DNA of 64,000 bases. Origin: Nocardia takedensis NBRC 100417. Its GTDB lineage: Bacteria; Actinomycetota; Actinomycetes; Mycobacteriales; Mycobacteriaceae. The notes beneath the pieces are model-generated. The model did no database searches. It had not been told where the DNA came from and saw only the letters and a list, made by a program, of their open reading frames with translations. The DNA lies in contig NZ_BAGG01000077.1 of NCBI RefSeq assembly GCF_000308695.1, positions 61,276 to 125,275 on the forward strand, in the 5' to 3' direction. A program made the translations under genes and the position numbers. Of this stretch, positions 42,147 through 51,145 are shown one piece after another (position 1 is the stretch's first letter; each line of letters begins with the position of its first letter).

Positions 42147-42536
42147 ATGGCCGTGGAGAGCCCGTTCGGGGCGTATGTGGCGCAGGCCGGGTCGGGGGCG
42201 CTGACCGTGCGGATGGAACCGCGGGTCTTCCTCGATCTGGATGCCGCGTGTCAGCGGTTCGTGGACGATCTGACGGTGGCGATGCTCGACGCCCGCGCGC
42301 TCGGCGAGAAACAGGGGTGGGGCCTCGGCGAGGACGATCCGCGCCTGACCTCGGCGGTCGAATTGGTGAACTTGTTCCGCGAGAAGGCGTTCGGCGGACC
42401 CGACAACGCCTATGACACCCTCGCCGATTTCATCGCGGTCGCCACCGAGTTGCAGACCTTGTTCACCACCCTGCGCGAGACCTACGCGCGCGTCGACGAG
42501 GATTTCGCCCGGCGGTTGCGCGAGATCAGGATATGA
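42147..42536 (+). CDS. Small helical protein, possible type VII secretion substrate
   Basis: 129 aa from ATG 42147, which follows GGAGGAAGGGG; an upstream ATG at 42081 is possible. The protein looks helical, without a signal peptide. The C-terminus has Tyr113-x3-Asp117 (TYARVDEDF), which fits the YxxxD/E signal of ESX/type VII substrates. The size and the paired lipoprotein gene downstream (ATGA overlap) would suit that. No WxG turn is clear, so the secretion idea is tentative. Confidence 0.6.
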   Translation: MAVESPFGAYVAQAGSGALTVRMEPRVFLDLDAACQRFVDDLTVAMLDARALGEKQGWGLGEDDPRLTSAVELVNLFREKAFGGPDNAYDTLADFIAVATELQTLFTTLRETYARVDEDFARRLREIRI

Positions 42537-43138
42537 CCGCACGGCAAGGGGTTCCGGCACGGCGTCCGGCGCGCGGGCTCCTCGCGGTGGGCGTGGTCGC
42601 GGCGGCGGTCCTGCTCGGGGCCTGCGGGGAAGACGCGACGACACCGACGCCCACGACCGCGAGTGCGACGCCCACGACGTCGGGCGCGGCGGCGAGCACT
42701 CCCCCGCGGGCCGAGGCGGGCGGCGAATTCGATCCGTGCGTCGCGCTGACCGAGGGCTTCCTGGCCGAGCACCAGTGGGACGCGCGCGCTCCCGAACGCA
42801 AACAGTCGACGGCGGGCGGCCACACCTGGCGCGGCTGCGCCTATCTGACCAGGGCGCGCTACACCTTCCTGGTGCAGACCACCGACACCACCCTGGACCA
42901 GGTACGCCGGAGCTTCCCCACCGCGACGGAGGCGAGCTTCGGCGGACGCCGCGCCCTGCGCTACGAGGCACGGCCGGAGACCCCGGGCGGGTGCACGGTC
43001 AACATCGAGACATCCGCCGGTTCCCTCTACATCCTCGTGGACGACCCGCGCGGCGCGCATCCGCGCAACCTGTCACCGTGCGACAGCGCCGCGGAGATCG
43101 CCGACGCGGTGGCCGGACTGTTGCCCGCCGGGAGCTGA
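42533..43138 (+). CDS. DUF3558-type lipoprotein
   Basis: 201 aa. Signal sequence with lipobox ending at Cys31 (VLLGAC), then a Thr/Pro-rich linker, then a globular domain with DPCVALTEGFL and WRGCAYLTRARYTF. The spaced cysteines (DPC, GC, GGC, SPC) are the DUF3558 pattern common in Nocardia and Mycobacterium. It sits on the outer side of the membrane. Translationally coupled to the small helical protein, so they may act together. Confidence 0.8.
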   Translation: MTARQGVPARRPARGLLAVGVVAAAVLLGACGEDATTPTPTTASATPTTSGAAASTPPRAEAGGEFDPCVALTEGFLAEHQWDARAPERKQSTAGGHTWRGCAYLTRARYTFLVQTTDTTLDQVRRSFPTATEASFGGRRALRYEARPETPGGCTVNIETSAGSLYILVDDPRGAHPRNLSPCDSAAEIADAVAGLLPAGS

Positions 43139-43207
43139 GTCGCCCGGTCCCGACGTCCACGAAACCTGTACCGGCACAGCGAACCACGAACGGGAGATAC
43201 TGCCGAG

Positions 43208-44152
43208 ATGCCCGAGCCCGCGTCCGATCCGGTCGCCCGTCCGAGTCTGCTCGACTGCTGCCGCGCCGCGGGCGGCATGGTCCGCGGTCTGGTGCGTCCC
43301 CGTCCGGTGGACGAGCGATTCCTGCGCACGGTGACCGATGCCGGGCTTCCCACACCGCGCGCGACGGTCGATGTGCGCGCCCTGCCGCAGGTGCCGCGCC
43401 TGGTCCCCACCACGGGCGTCGCCGAAGGCGTGTGGCGACCGCGCCGCGTGCCGAGCGTGCTGACCTCGTTCGTGATCCGGCATCCCGACGCGAGCATCCT
43501 GGTCGACCCGGCCGTCTGTCGGGACGTGGAACGGCGCGCGCTGTCCCAACTTCCGGGCTTTCTGCGCGCGGCCGTGCGTCCGCCGCGCGACACCGTCGCC
43601 ACGGTCACCGCGTTGCGCGAACTCCCCGACGCGCCCACCGTGGATTTCGCGCTGCCCACCCACGCGCACTGGGATCACGTGTGCGGTCTGCTGGATCTGC
43701 CCGATCTGCCGGTGCGCCTGCACCGCGTCGAACACCGGTGGATCTCCGCGGGCGCGACGGCGCCCGTGGGCGGTGTCCGAGAAGCGCTGCGCGACCGGCC
43801 GATCACCCACTACGACCTGGACGGCCCCCCGGTGCTCACCTTCACCCGCAGCCACGATTTGTTCGGCGACGGGTCGGTGGTGCTGGTCGATCTGGCCGGT
43901 CACACGCCGGGCAGCGTCGGCGTGCTCGCGCACACCGGGCACGGATGGGTGCTGCTGGCCGGCGACGCCGCCTGGCATCACGTACAGATCGACAAAGTCC
44001 GGCAGAAGTCGAGTTTCCCGGGCGATCTGGTCGACGTGGACCGCGACCTGACCTTCCTGACGCTGCACCGCCTGCACTTGGCGCGGCACACCGTGCGCAT
44101 CGTCGCGACCCACGATCACGACGCGATCCGCGCGCTGCCCGACCCCGCCTGA
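43208..44152 (+). CDS. Metallo-beta-lactamase-fold hydrolase
   Basis: 314 aa. The metal-binding motif is THAHWDH (PTHAHWDHVCGL). Later ligands are in LAGHTPGS (His) and LLAGDAAWH (Asp), and VATHDHD supplies a late His, so a two-metal site is likely. The length and the PSVLTSFVIRHPDASILVDP start are like lactonase/glyoxalase-II-type MBL enzymes. A quorum lactonase or hydrolase role is possible, but the substrate cannot be assigned. No signal peptide. Confidence 0.82.
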   Translation: MPEPASDPVARPSLLDCCRAAGGMVRGLVRPRPVDERFLRTVTDAGLPTPRATVDVRALPQVPRLVPTTGVAEGVWRPRRVPSVLTSFVIRHPDASILVDPAVCRDVERRALSQLPGFLRAAVRPPRDTVATVTALRELPDAPTVDFALPTHAHWDHVCGLLDLPDLPVRLHRVEHRWISAGATAPVGGVREALRDRPITHYDLDGPPVLTFTRSHDLFGDGSVVLVDLAGHTPGSVGVLAHTGHGWVLLAGDAAWHHVQIDKVRQKSSFPGDLVDVDRDLTFLTLHRLHLARHTVRIVATHDHDAIRALPDPA

Positions 44153-44166
44153 CGGGGCCGGGCGGC

Positions 44167-45207
44167 TCAGGCGTCGAAGGCGTTCAGGATCTGTTCGGCG
44201 GCCAGCGCGGCGGTCAGCGTGCCCGCGCGGACCTGCTGCTCGACCTCGCCGCGCAGGGCCTTGACGGCCGGATTCTGCGCCAGTCTGCGCAGCAATTGGT
44301 CGTTGACCATCGTCCAGGTCCAGTCGACCTGCTGACGGCGGCGCTTCTCGTCGAACTCCCCCGCGTCGGTGAGCACCCGCCGGTGTTCCAGGACGGTGTC
44401 CCAGAACTTGTCCAGACCGAGCCCTTCCAGGCCGCTCATGGTCAGCACCGGCGGCCGCCACAGCGCGTCGTGCGGGTGGATCAGGCGCAGCGCGCCCGCG
44501 AGTTCGCGGGCGGCGGCCTTGGCCTCGATCTCGTGCTTGCCGTCGGCCTTGTTGACCGCGACCAGATCGGCCAGTTCCAGCACGCCCTTCTTGATGCCCT
44601 GCAACTGGTCACCGGTACGGGCCAGGGTGAGGAAGCAGAACACGTCGACCATGTTGGCGACCGTCACCTCGGACTGGCCGACACCGACGGTCTCCACCAG
44701 GATCACGTCGTAGCCCGCCGCCTCCAACAGCACGATGGTCTCGCGGGTCGCCTTCGCGACGCCGCCGAGCGTGCCCGCGGTGGGCGAGGGGCGGATGAAG
44801 GCGTCGCGTTCCAGCGACAACCGCGCCATACGGGTCTTGTCGCCGAGGATGGAACCGCCCGTGCGGGTGGAGGACGGGTCCACCGCCAGCACCGCGACCC
44901 GGTGCCCCTTGCCGATCAGCGACATGCCCAGCGCGTCGATGAAGGTCGACTTGCCGACGCCGGGCACACCCGTGATGCCGACCCGGTTGGAGACCGCGGC
45001 CGTGGCCGAATCCCCTTCCTGCGGTGTCAGTTCCAGCAGCAGTCGCTGGGCGAGGTCCCGGTGGTCGGCGCGGGTGGATTCGACCAGGGTGATCGCGCGC
45101 GCCAAGGCGGCCCGGTCACCGGACCGGACCGACTCGGCGAGTGCGTCGACATCGATGCCGCGGCGTGTGGCCACTCCGGGTCCAGTGGCCGACCCTGCCT
45201 CGGTCAT
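44167..45207 (-). CDS. meaB: Methylmalonyl-CoA mutase-associated GTPase
   Basis: 346 aa. P-loop GITGVPGVGKSTFIDALG, Walker B and switch region VLAVDPSSTRTGGSILGDKTRM, then VETVGVGQSEVTVANMVD, all characteristic of MeaB/ArgK G3E GTPases. It guards the B12 cofactor of methylmalonyl-CoA mutase and helps load or release adenosylcobalamin. The ATG overlaps the mutB stop (ATGA), as expected for a mutA-mutB-meaB operon. Confidence 0.93.
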   Translation of the reverse strand: MTEAGSATGPGVATRRGIDVDALAESVRSGDRAALARAITLVESTRADHRDLAQRLLLELTPQEGDSATAAVSNRVGITGVPGVGKSTFIDALGMSLIGKGHRVAVLAVDPSSTRTGGSILGDKTRMARLSLERDAFIRPSPTAGTLGGVAKATRETIVLLEAAGYDVILVETVGVGQSEVTVANMVDVFCFLTLARTGDQLQGIKKGVLELADLVAVNKADGKHEIEAKAAARELAGALRLIHPHDALWRPPVLTMSGLEGLGLDKFWDTVLEHRRVLTDAGEFDEKRRRQQVDWTWTMVNDQLLRRLAQNPAVKALRGEVEQQVRAGTLTAALAAEQILNAFDA

Positions 45208-47456
45208 TCGCCCGCGCCGTGGCCGAGGGCGGCCCCCAGCTTCTTCAGCAGGTCGATCGCCGCGTCGGCGATCACGGTGCCGGGCGGGAAGATCGCGGCC
45301 GCGCCCGCCTGGTAGAGCTCCTCGAAGTCACCGGGCGGGATGACGCCGCCGACGATGACCATGATGTCGGGGCGACCGACATCGGCCAGTGCCTGCCGCA
45401 GGGCGGGCACCAGCGTGAGGTGGCCGGCCGCCAGCGAGGACACGCCGACGACGTGCACGTCGTTGTCGGCCGCCTGCCGCGCCACCTCTTCGGGGGTCTG
45501 GAACAGCGGGCCCACGTCGACGTCGAAGCCGAGGTCGGCGAAGGCCGTGGCGATCACCTTCTGGCCGCGGTCGTGGCCGTCCTGACCCATCTTGGCGACC
45601 AGGATGCGCGGACGACGTCCTTCGGCCTCGGCGAATTCCTCGACCAGTCCACTCGCGGCGGTGATGTTGGTGACCTTTCCTGCCTCGTCCCGGTACACAC
45701 CCGAGAGGGTACGGATCTCGGCCTGATGCCTGCCGTAGACCTTCTCGAGGGCGTCGGAGATCTCGCCGACCGTGGCTTTGGCGCGCGCGGCGTCGATGGC
45801 CAGGGCCAGCAGGTTGTTCTCCATGCCGCCTTCGGACGAGGCGGCGGCGCGGGTCAGTTCGTTCAGCGCGCGCTCGACGGCGTCGGCGTCGCGTTCCTCA
45901 CGCAGCCTGCGCAGTTTGTCGATCTGCTCGGCGCGCACCCGCGAGTTCTCGACCTTGAGAACCTCGACCTGCTGGTCCTCTTCGACCTGGTACTTGTTGA
46001 CGCCGATCACCGGCTGCTGGCCGGTGTCGATGCGCGCCTGGGTGCGGGCCGCGGCCTCCTCGATGCGCAGCTTCGGGATGCCTTCGCCGATGGCCTGGGC
46101 CATGCCACCGTGTGCCTCGACCTCGGCGATGTGCGCGCGGGCCCGGTCGGCCAGCTGGTGGGTCAGCCACTCGACGTAGTAGGAACCGCCCCACGGGTCG
46201 ATCGGGCGGGTGGTGTTGGACTCCTGCTGGATGAGCAGCTGGGTGTTGCGGGCGATGCGGGCCGAGAAGTCGGTGGGCAGCGCCAGCGCCTCGTCCAGGG
46301 CGTTGGTGTGCAGCGACTGGGTGTGCCCCTGGGTCGCGGCCATCGCCTCGATGCAGGTGCGCGCCACGTTGTTGTAGGCGTCCTGCGCGGTCAGCGACCA
46401 GCCCGAGGTCTGCGAATGGGTGCGCAGCGACAGCGATTTCGCGCTCTTCGGGTTGAACTTCGCGACCAGTTCGCTCCAGAGCAGGCGCCCGGCCCGCAGT
46501 TTGGCGACCTCCATGAAGAAGTTCATGCCGATCGCCCAGAAGAACGACAGCCGCGGCGCGAACTTGTCGACCTCCATGCCGGCGTCGATGCCCGCGCGGA
46601 TGTACTCGACACCGTCGGCCAGGGTGTAGGCCAACTCAAGATCGGCGGTCGCGCCCGCTTCCTGGATGTGGTAGCCCGAGATCGAGATCGAGTTGAACTT
46701 CGGCATCTTCGCGCTGGTGTAGGCGAAGATGTCGGAGATGATCCGCATGGACGGCTTGGGCGGGTAGATGTAGGTGTTGCGGACCATGAACTCTTTCAGA
46801 ATGTCGTTCTGAATGGTTCCGGCCAACTGTTCGGGGGTGACGCCCTGTTCCTCGGCGGCCACCACGTAGAGGGCGAGGATCGGCAGCACCGCGCCGTTCA
46901 TCGTCATCGACACCGAGACCTGGTCCAGCGGAATGTGATCGAAGAGCTGGCGCATGTCCAGGATCGAGTCGATCGCCACGCCCGCCATGCCGACATCGCC
47001 CTGCACGCGCGGGTGGTCGGAGTCGTAGCCGCGGTGGGTGGCCAGGTCGAAGGCCACCGACAGGCCCTTCTGGCCCGCCTGGAGGTTGCGGCGGTAGAAG
47101 GCGTTGGAGTCGGCCGCCGTGGAGAAGCCCGCGTACTGGCGGATGGTCCACGGCTGATTGACGTACATCGTCGGGTACGGGCCGCGCAGGAACGGCGCGA
47201 CGCCGGGCACGCTGTCGAGCGGGTAGCCCTGCTCGACCACCGCGTCGCGGTCGGCCTTGGTGAACACCGGCGGCACGTCGATGCCCTCCGGGGTCGACCA
47301 GATCAGTTGTTCGGGCGCGTAGTTCGTGGCGGCGGCCGCCTCGGCGACGAAGCGCTCTTTCTGCCCGGCGTCCACGTCGGCGGCCTCGGGGGCGCGCTCG
47401 TGCAGCGGCACATCGGCGAAACTGCCGATCACGTGGTCGACTTCGCGTGTGGTCAT
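45204..47456 (-). CDS. mutB: Methylmalonyl-CoA mutase large (catalytic) subunit
   Basis: 750 aa, full family length. N-terminal TIM barrel with GPYPTMYVNQPWTIRQYAGF, which contacts CoA, and RTHSQTSGWSLT. C-terminal B12 domain ILVAKMGQDGHDRGQKV with the DxHxxG cobalt-ligand motif. It isomerises methylmalonyl-CoA and succinyl-CoA, linking propionyl-CoA from odd-chain or branched lipids with the TCA cycle and supplying methylmalonyl units. Coupled to mutA upstream and meaB downstream by four-base overlaps. Confidence 0.95.
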   Translation of the reverse strand: MTTREVDHVIGSFADVPLHERAPEAADVDAGQKERFVAEAAAATNYAPEQLIWSTPEGIDVPPVFTKADRDAVVEQGYPLDSVPGVAPFLRGPYPTMYVNQPWTIRQYAGFSTAADSNAFYRRNLQAGQKGLSVAFDLATHRGYDSDHPRVQGDVGMAGVAIDSILDMRQLFDHIPLDQVSVSMTMNGAVLPILALYVVAAEEQGVTPEQLAGTIQNDILKEFMVRNTYIYPPKPSMRIISDIFAYTSAKMPKFNSISISGYHIQEAGATADLELAYTLADGVEYIRAGIDAGMEVDKFAPRLSFFWAIGMNFFMEVAKLRAGRLLWSELVAKFNPKSAKSLSLRTHSQTSGWSLTAQDAYNNVARTCIEAMAATQGHTQSLHTNALDEALALPTDFSARIARNTQLLIQQESNTTRPIDPWGGSYYVEWLTHQLADRARAHIAEVEAHGGMAQAIGEGIPKLRIEEAAARTQARIDTGQQPVIGVNKYQVEEDQQVEVLKVENSRVRAEQIDKLRRLREERDADAVERALNELTRAAASSEGGMENNLLALAIDAARAKATVGEISDALEKVYGRHQAEIRTLSGVYRDEAGKVTNITAASGLVEEFAEAEGRRPRILVAKMGQDGHDRGQKVIATAFADLGFDVDVGPLFQTPEEVARQAADNDVHVVGVSSLAAGHLTLVPALRQALADVGRPDIMVIVGGVIPPGDFEELYQAGAAAIFPPGTVIADAAIDLLKKLGAALGHGAGE

Positions 47457-49315
47457 CAGGCTCCCACCTTCTCCAGCAGGTCGGACAGCGCCGCGACCGC
47501 GTCGATCTTCGCGGCCAGGAATCCGTCCGGGCGCTGGGTCTCACTCAGCTCGGCGACGGCCTTGGCGGCCCCGGCCAGCAGTACCGTCGTCACGCCCGCC
47601 GCGCGCAGGGCCTCGGCGGCGGGGCCCGCTTCGGTGGCGTAGCGCTTGTCCGCGCCGCACAGCACCGCGATCGACGCGCCCGCTTGTTTCGCGGCCGCGG
47701 CGATTCCGTCCACCGCGAGCGGACCGGGGTTGACCGATTCGATGCCGCCCGAGGCGAGCAGGTTGGCGATGAACGTGACGCGCACGTTGTGCTCGGCGAC
47801 GGTGCCCAGCGGCACCAGCAGCGCCTTGGGACGCGACCCGTGCGCGGCCAAGTGGGCGTCGGAGCGGTCACGCAGGCTCTCGAAGGACGCGCCGTAGCGG
47901 GCGGCCAGACCCGCGGCCCGCGCCTGCTCCGAGAGCGGCTTCTCGGCCAGATTCGGGAATTCGTTGACACCGGTCACCGCGAAACGGCGGTGCGCCACGT
48001 CGGCGTCGCGCGCGGTCCGGGTGGCCTCGATCTTCTCGGCCAGCGCTCCGGATTCCAGCGCGGCCAGGTAGCCGCCCGCGGCCTCGATCTCACGCATGAA
48101 CGTCCACGCCGCGCCCGCCAGCGCCGAAGTCAGCTCCTCGACGTACCAGGAACCGGCGCCGGGATCGCGCACGTGACCCAGGTGCGACTCCTCGAGCAGC
48201 AGCAACTGGGTGTTGCGGGCCATGCGGTCGGCGAAGGACTTCGACACGCCCAGCTCGCCCGGGGGCAGCGCGGCGTCGAAGGGCAGCACGGTGACGGTGT
48301 CCGCGCCGCCGACGCCCGCGCCGAAGGCGGCCAGCGTGGTGCGCAGCATGTTCACCCACGGATCGCGCTGGGTCATCATCGCCGCGGAGGTGACCGCGTG
48401 CTGGGGCGCGCCGCCGAAGTCGGGGGCGCCGCAGACCTGGGCGACCCGCGCCCACAACTGCCGGGCCGCGCGGAACTTGGCGATGGTGGCGAACTGGTCG
48501 TCGGTGGCGGCGAAGCGGAAGGCGAGTTGCCCGAGCGCGTCGGCGATGTCGACGCCGTCGGCGGTCAGCGCGCGCAGGTATTCGAGTCCGGCGGCGACGG
48601 CCGCGCCCAGTTCCTGGGCGTCGGAGGCACCCGCGTCGTGGAAGGCGGTGCCGTCGACGGTCAGGGCGCGGACCGTCTCCGGGCGCGCGATCGCGGCGCG
48701 GGCGAGGGCGAGGGCTTCGGACAGCTCGACATCGGCGACGCCGGCGAAGCGGCTGGTCAGCGGGGCGGCGCCGAGGGCGACCACGACGGCCGAGCGATCC
48801 GGGGTCCGGTAGTCGTCCAGCGCGGTGTAGAGGTGGCCTGCGGCCGCGGTGACCTGTGCGCCCGCCCGCAGCGTCAGCGGGGCCAGCTCGAACAGCAGGC
48901 CGGCCACGGCGGCGGGCACCTGGTCCACCGGAACTCCGCGCTCGCCCGCGTCCAGCCACACAGCGCTGTGACCGACCTCGAGACCCGCCAGGATCTCGCG
49001 GTTGGCGGCGGCGCCGTCGGCGGCGGTGACCGGAGCGGTCACGTACCACCCCTGGTGCACGTCGCGCAGGGCGTCGCGGCCGCGCACGAACGGGAACGCA
49101 CCGGGCAGCGGCTGCTCGGGCAACTCGTCGCGTCGGGTGTACAGGGGGGCGACGGTGAGTCCGTCGTAGGTGGTCTCCGCGAGCAGGTGCTCGGGTTCCT
49201 CCGGCAATTCCGCGATATCGACCCGACGGGTCTTCGCCAGCACGCCGGCCACTCCCTTACGCCAAGCGGCGTACTCAGGCACCGGCGTCGCGGCCGGATC
49301 TGAAGCAATCGGCAC
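47456..49315 (-). CDS. mutA: Methylmalonyl-CoA mutase small subunit
   Basis: 619 aa. GTG 49315 is preferred over an ATG at 49357 because of GAGAGGGAAAG upstream. It has the mutase barrel (TVAPLYTRRDELPEQPLPGAFPFVRG, MTQRDPWVNMLRTTLAAF, GAGSWYVEELT) and a degenerate B12 domain without DxHxxG, as is normal for the non-catalytic small subunit. It forms a heterodimer with MutB. Direct repeats of AGCATTCGCC lie upstream. Confidence 0.93.
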   Translation of the reverse strand: MPIASDPAATPVPEYAAWRKGVAGVLAKTRRVDIAELPEEPEHLLAETTYDGLTVAPLYTRRDELPEQPLPGAFPFVRGRDALRDVHQGWYVTAPVTAADGAAANREILAGLEVGHSAVWLDAGERGVPVDQVPAAVAGLLFELAPLTLRAGAQVTAAAGHLYTALDDYRTPDRSAVVVALGAAPLTSRFAGVADVELSEALALARAAIARPETVRALTVDGTAFHDAGASDAQELGAAVAAGLEYLRALTADGVDIADALGQLAFRFAATDDQFATIAKFRAARQLWARVAQVCGAPDFGGAPQHAVTSAAMMTQRDPWVNMLRTTLAAFGAGVGGADTVTVLPFDAALPPGELGVSKSFADRMARNTQLLLLEESHLGHVRDPGAGSWYVEELTSALAGAAWTFMREIEAAGGYLAALESGALAEKIEATRTARDADVAHRRFAVTGVNEFPNLAEKPLSEQARAAGLAARYGASFESLRDRSDAHLAAHGSRPKALLVPLGTVAEHNVRVTFIANLLASGGIESVNPGPLAVDGIAAAAKQAGASIAVLCGADKRYATEAGPAAEALRAAGVTTVLLAGAAKAVAELSETQRPDGFLAAKIDAVAALSDLLEKVGA

Positions 49316-49369
49316 TGCTTTCCCTCTCCACTCGAGCCGGGCACACCGCTGGTGCACTCTCGCAACACC

Positions 49370-49415
49370 AGCATTCGCCCAGCTCAGCGAGCACTTCGGT
49401 TAACGAGCATTCGCC
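49370..49415. repeat. AGCATTCGCC repeats upstream of mutA
   Basis: AGCATTCGCC occurs at 49370-49379 and 49406-49415, with a related AGCACTTCGG between (about 49390). They lie 55-100 bases before the mutA start on the other strand, in the shared region with the divergent gene at 49493. Possible regulator binding site. Confidence 0.4.
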
Positions 49416-49479
49416 TCGTTTCCACTGATGCTAGCGCCATCACGCCTGACGGTTGACGCTGACCGCCACTACCAACCGG

Positions 49480-49485
49480 TAACCT
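49480..49485 (+). promoter_or_regulatory. -10 element for a leaderless transcript
   Basis: TAACCT seven bases before the GTG at 49493, too close for a ribosome site, so the gene is probably leaderless. TTGACG at 49453-49458 is a possible -35, but the 21-bp spacing is long. Confidence 0.45.
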
Positions 49486-49492
49486 GTCGCGG

Positions 49493-50182
49493 GTGACCTG
49501 GCTCTCGCGCAACCGGCGTATCGTCGCGCTGCTGTTCGGCCTCGGCGTCGTCTTCGTCGTCGCGATGCCGGCCCCGCTGCCCACCCCGCAGCGTATCCAG
49601 GACTGGGCCGGGTCGGCGGGCCCTTGGTTGCCGCCGGTCTTCTTCGTGATCTACGCCCTGGCCGCGACCGCGCCGATCCCGCGCACGGTCCTCACGATCA
49701 GTTGCGGCATTCTGTTCGGCTCGTACCTGGGCAGCGCGATCGCGCTAGGGGCCACCACCGTGGCGGCCGCACTGGCCCTGCTGCTGGTGCGGGCGCTGGA
49801 CCGCGACCAGGTCGCCTCCCGCCTGACCCACCCCGCCGTCCGCGCGATCGACGCGCGCCTGGAACGACGGGGATGGTTGGCCGTGGGCTCGCTGCGACTG
49901 ATCTCGTTCGCGCCGTTCTCGATCGTCAACTACTGCTGCGGGCTGTCCTCGGTCCGTTTCTGGCCGTATCTGATCGCCTCGCTGGTGGGATCACTGCCGG
50001 GCACCGTGGCCACCGTGATCCTCGCCGACGCGCTCACCGGCGGGACCCATCCCGCCATGCTCGTCGTCTCGGGGATCTGTATCGCGGTCGGCCTGCTCGG
50101 GCTACTGGTCGACGCGCGGTGGAATCCGCCGCCGCTGCCCGCACTCGACGCGAGGAAAACGGTCGCGGAATCCGCGCGTTGA
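49493..50182 (+). CDS. TVP38/TMEM64-family membrane protein
   Basis: 229 aa, GTG start, probably leaderless. VTT/SNARE-associated domain: an N-terminal helix, then FVIYALAATAPIPRTVLTISCGILFGSYLG with the family's F/GxxxG-type re-entrant stretch, and RLISFAPFSIVNYCCGLSSVRFWPYL. Homologues are the DedA/VTT superfamily, thought to move lipids or keep membrane potential. The cysteines in NYCCG are unusual for the family. It is divergent from mutA. Confidence 0.85.
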   Translation: MTWLSRNRRIVALLFGLGVVFVVAMPAPLPTPQRIQDWAGSAGPWLPPVFFVIYALAATAPIPRTVLTISCGILFGSYLGSAIALGATTVAAALALLLVRALDRDQVASRLTHPAVRAIDARLERRGWLAVGSLRLISFAPFSIVNYCCGLSSVRFWPYLIASLVGSLPGTVATVILADALTGGTHPAMLVVSGICIAVGLLGLLVDARWNPPPLPALDARKTVAESAR

Positions 50183-50500
50183 ATTGAACCAACCGGTCGG
50201 ATAATTTTGTCTGGACAATTCCGCGCGAACTCGGCATTCACCACGAAACGCGCCGCCGAATCGTCGCGAGTTTCGTTTTCCGGACAGCGCGGGCACGCCC
50301 CCGAAAACCCCCGGCGGATTCGCGCCGCGACCACCTCTCCGTCGCGGCGGGTCCACCCGTTCGCACGTGCCCGAAATGTGATGTAACAGCCACACGGACC
50401 GGCCCGACTATCACTGCGCCGCCGAAATGCGGTGCCGCCGAACGCGGATCGGAACCCGACCCGCCGCTCGGAATTCACTTACCGCGCGTGTCGAATTCAG
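50183..50500. other. 318-bp intergenic region before the TerD gene
   Basis: No gene seen. It includes an AT-rich patch with GATAAT at 50200-50205 and the palindrome TTGTC-TG-GACAA (50207-50218). The rest is typical GC-rich spacer. It may hold the promoter of the TerD-domain gene. Confidence 0.4.
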
Positions 50501-51145
50501 ATGGGGATGATCGTGACGACTCCGATGCTGTCCAAAGGCCAGAACGCACCGCTCCCGGAGGAGGCGACCGGAATCGACGTGGTGCTCGGATGGACCGAAT
50601 CCGATATCGAGGTCGACGCGTCCGCGCTGCTGCTCGGCGCCGGCGGAAAGGTCGGCTCCGACGCCGATTTCGTGTTCTACAACCAGCCCGAATCGGCCGA
50701 CGGCTCGGTGCGCTTTCTCGGCCGTTCCACCACCGAGGACGGCGCGCAGGCCCGCATCGCGATCGACCTGACGACGGTCCCCGCGGGCGTGGAGACGATC
50801 GCGCTGGCGGGCAGCGTCGCCACCGGCACCTTCGGCGACCTCGGCAAACTCGCCTTCCGCGTGGTGGATTCGGCGGGCTATCTGCTGGCCGAGTACGTCA
50901 CCGCCGACGCCACCGTCGAATCGGCCTTCGTCTTCGGCGAGATCTATCGGCGAAGCCCGCCACCAGGCGCGCGGGAGAAGTCGGCCGGCGTTCGGGAGTT
51001 CGCACCGCCAAGCGGGTGGCCCGCAAACCCAAGCCGATCAAGTTCGAACTCGCCGAGGTCGACACCTGGCAGCCCGCGCGACTGTTCTCGGTGTTCGGGG
51101 TCGGGGCGGGCGAGGAGCAGGAACAGCGCGCCACCTCGGCGTTGA
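50501..51145 (+). CDS. TerD-domain stress protein, frame runs off after the domain
   Basis: 214 aa from ATG 50501; ATG 50507 or GTG 50513 are alternatives. Residues about 10-150 are TerD: LSKGQNAPLP, DVVLGWTESDIEVDASALLL, SDADFVFYNQPES and a final AFVFGEIYRR. TerD domains bind calcium and belong to tellurite/stress systems. The expected continuation after GEIYRR (NGEWKFRAVGQGY type) is missing; the frame instead gives a low-complexity Ser/Arg/Pro tail that overlaps the next gene in another frame. This may be a frameshift joining both parts. Confidence 0.65.
   Translation: MGMIVTTPMLSKGQNAPLPEEATGIDVVLGWTESDIEVDASALLLGAGGKVGSDADFVFYNQPESADGSVRFLGRSTTEDGAQARIAIDLTTVPAGVETIALAGSVATGTFGDLGKLAFRVVDSAGYLLAEYVTADATVESAFVFGEIYRRSPPPGAREKSAGVREFAPPSGWPANPSRSSSNSPRSTPGSPRDCSRCSGSGRARSRNSAPPRR

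Noticed and set aside
45141..47642. 833-codon plus-strand frame opposite mutB
   Set aside because: Antisense shadow of the methylmalonyl-CoA mutase gene; no conserved domain.
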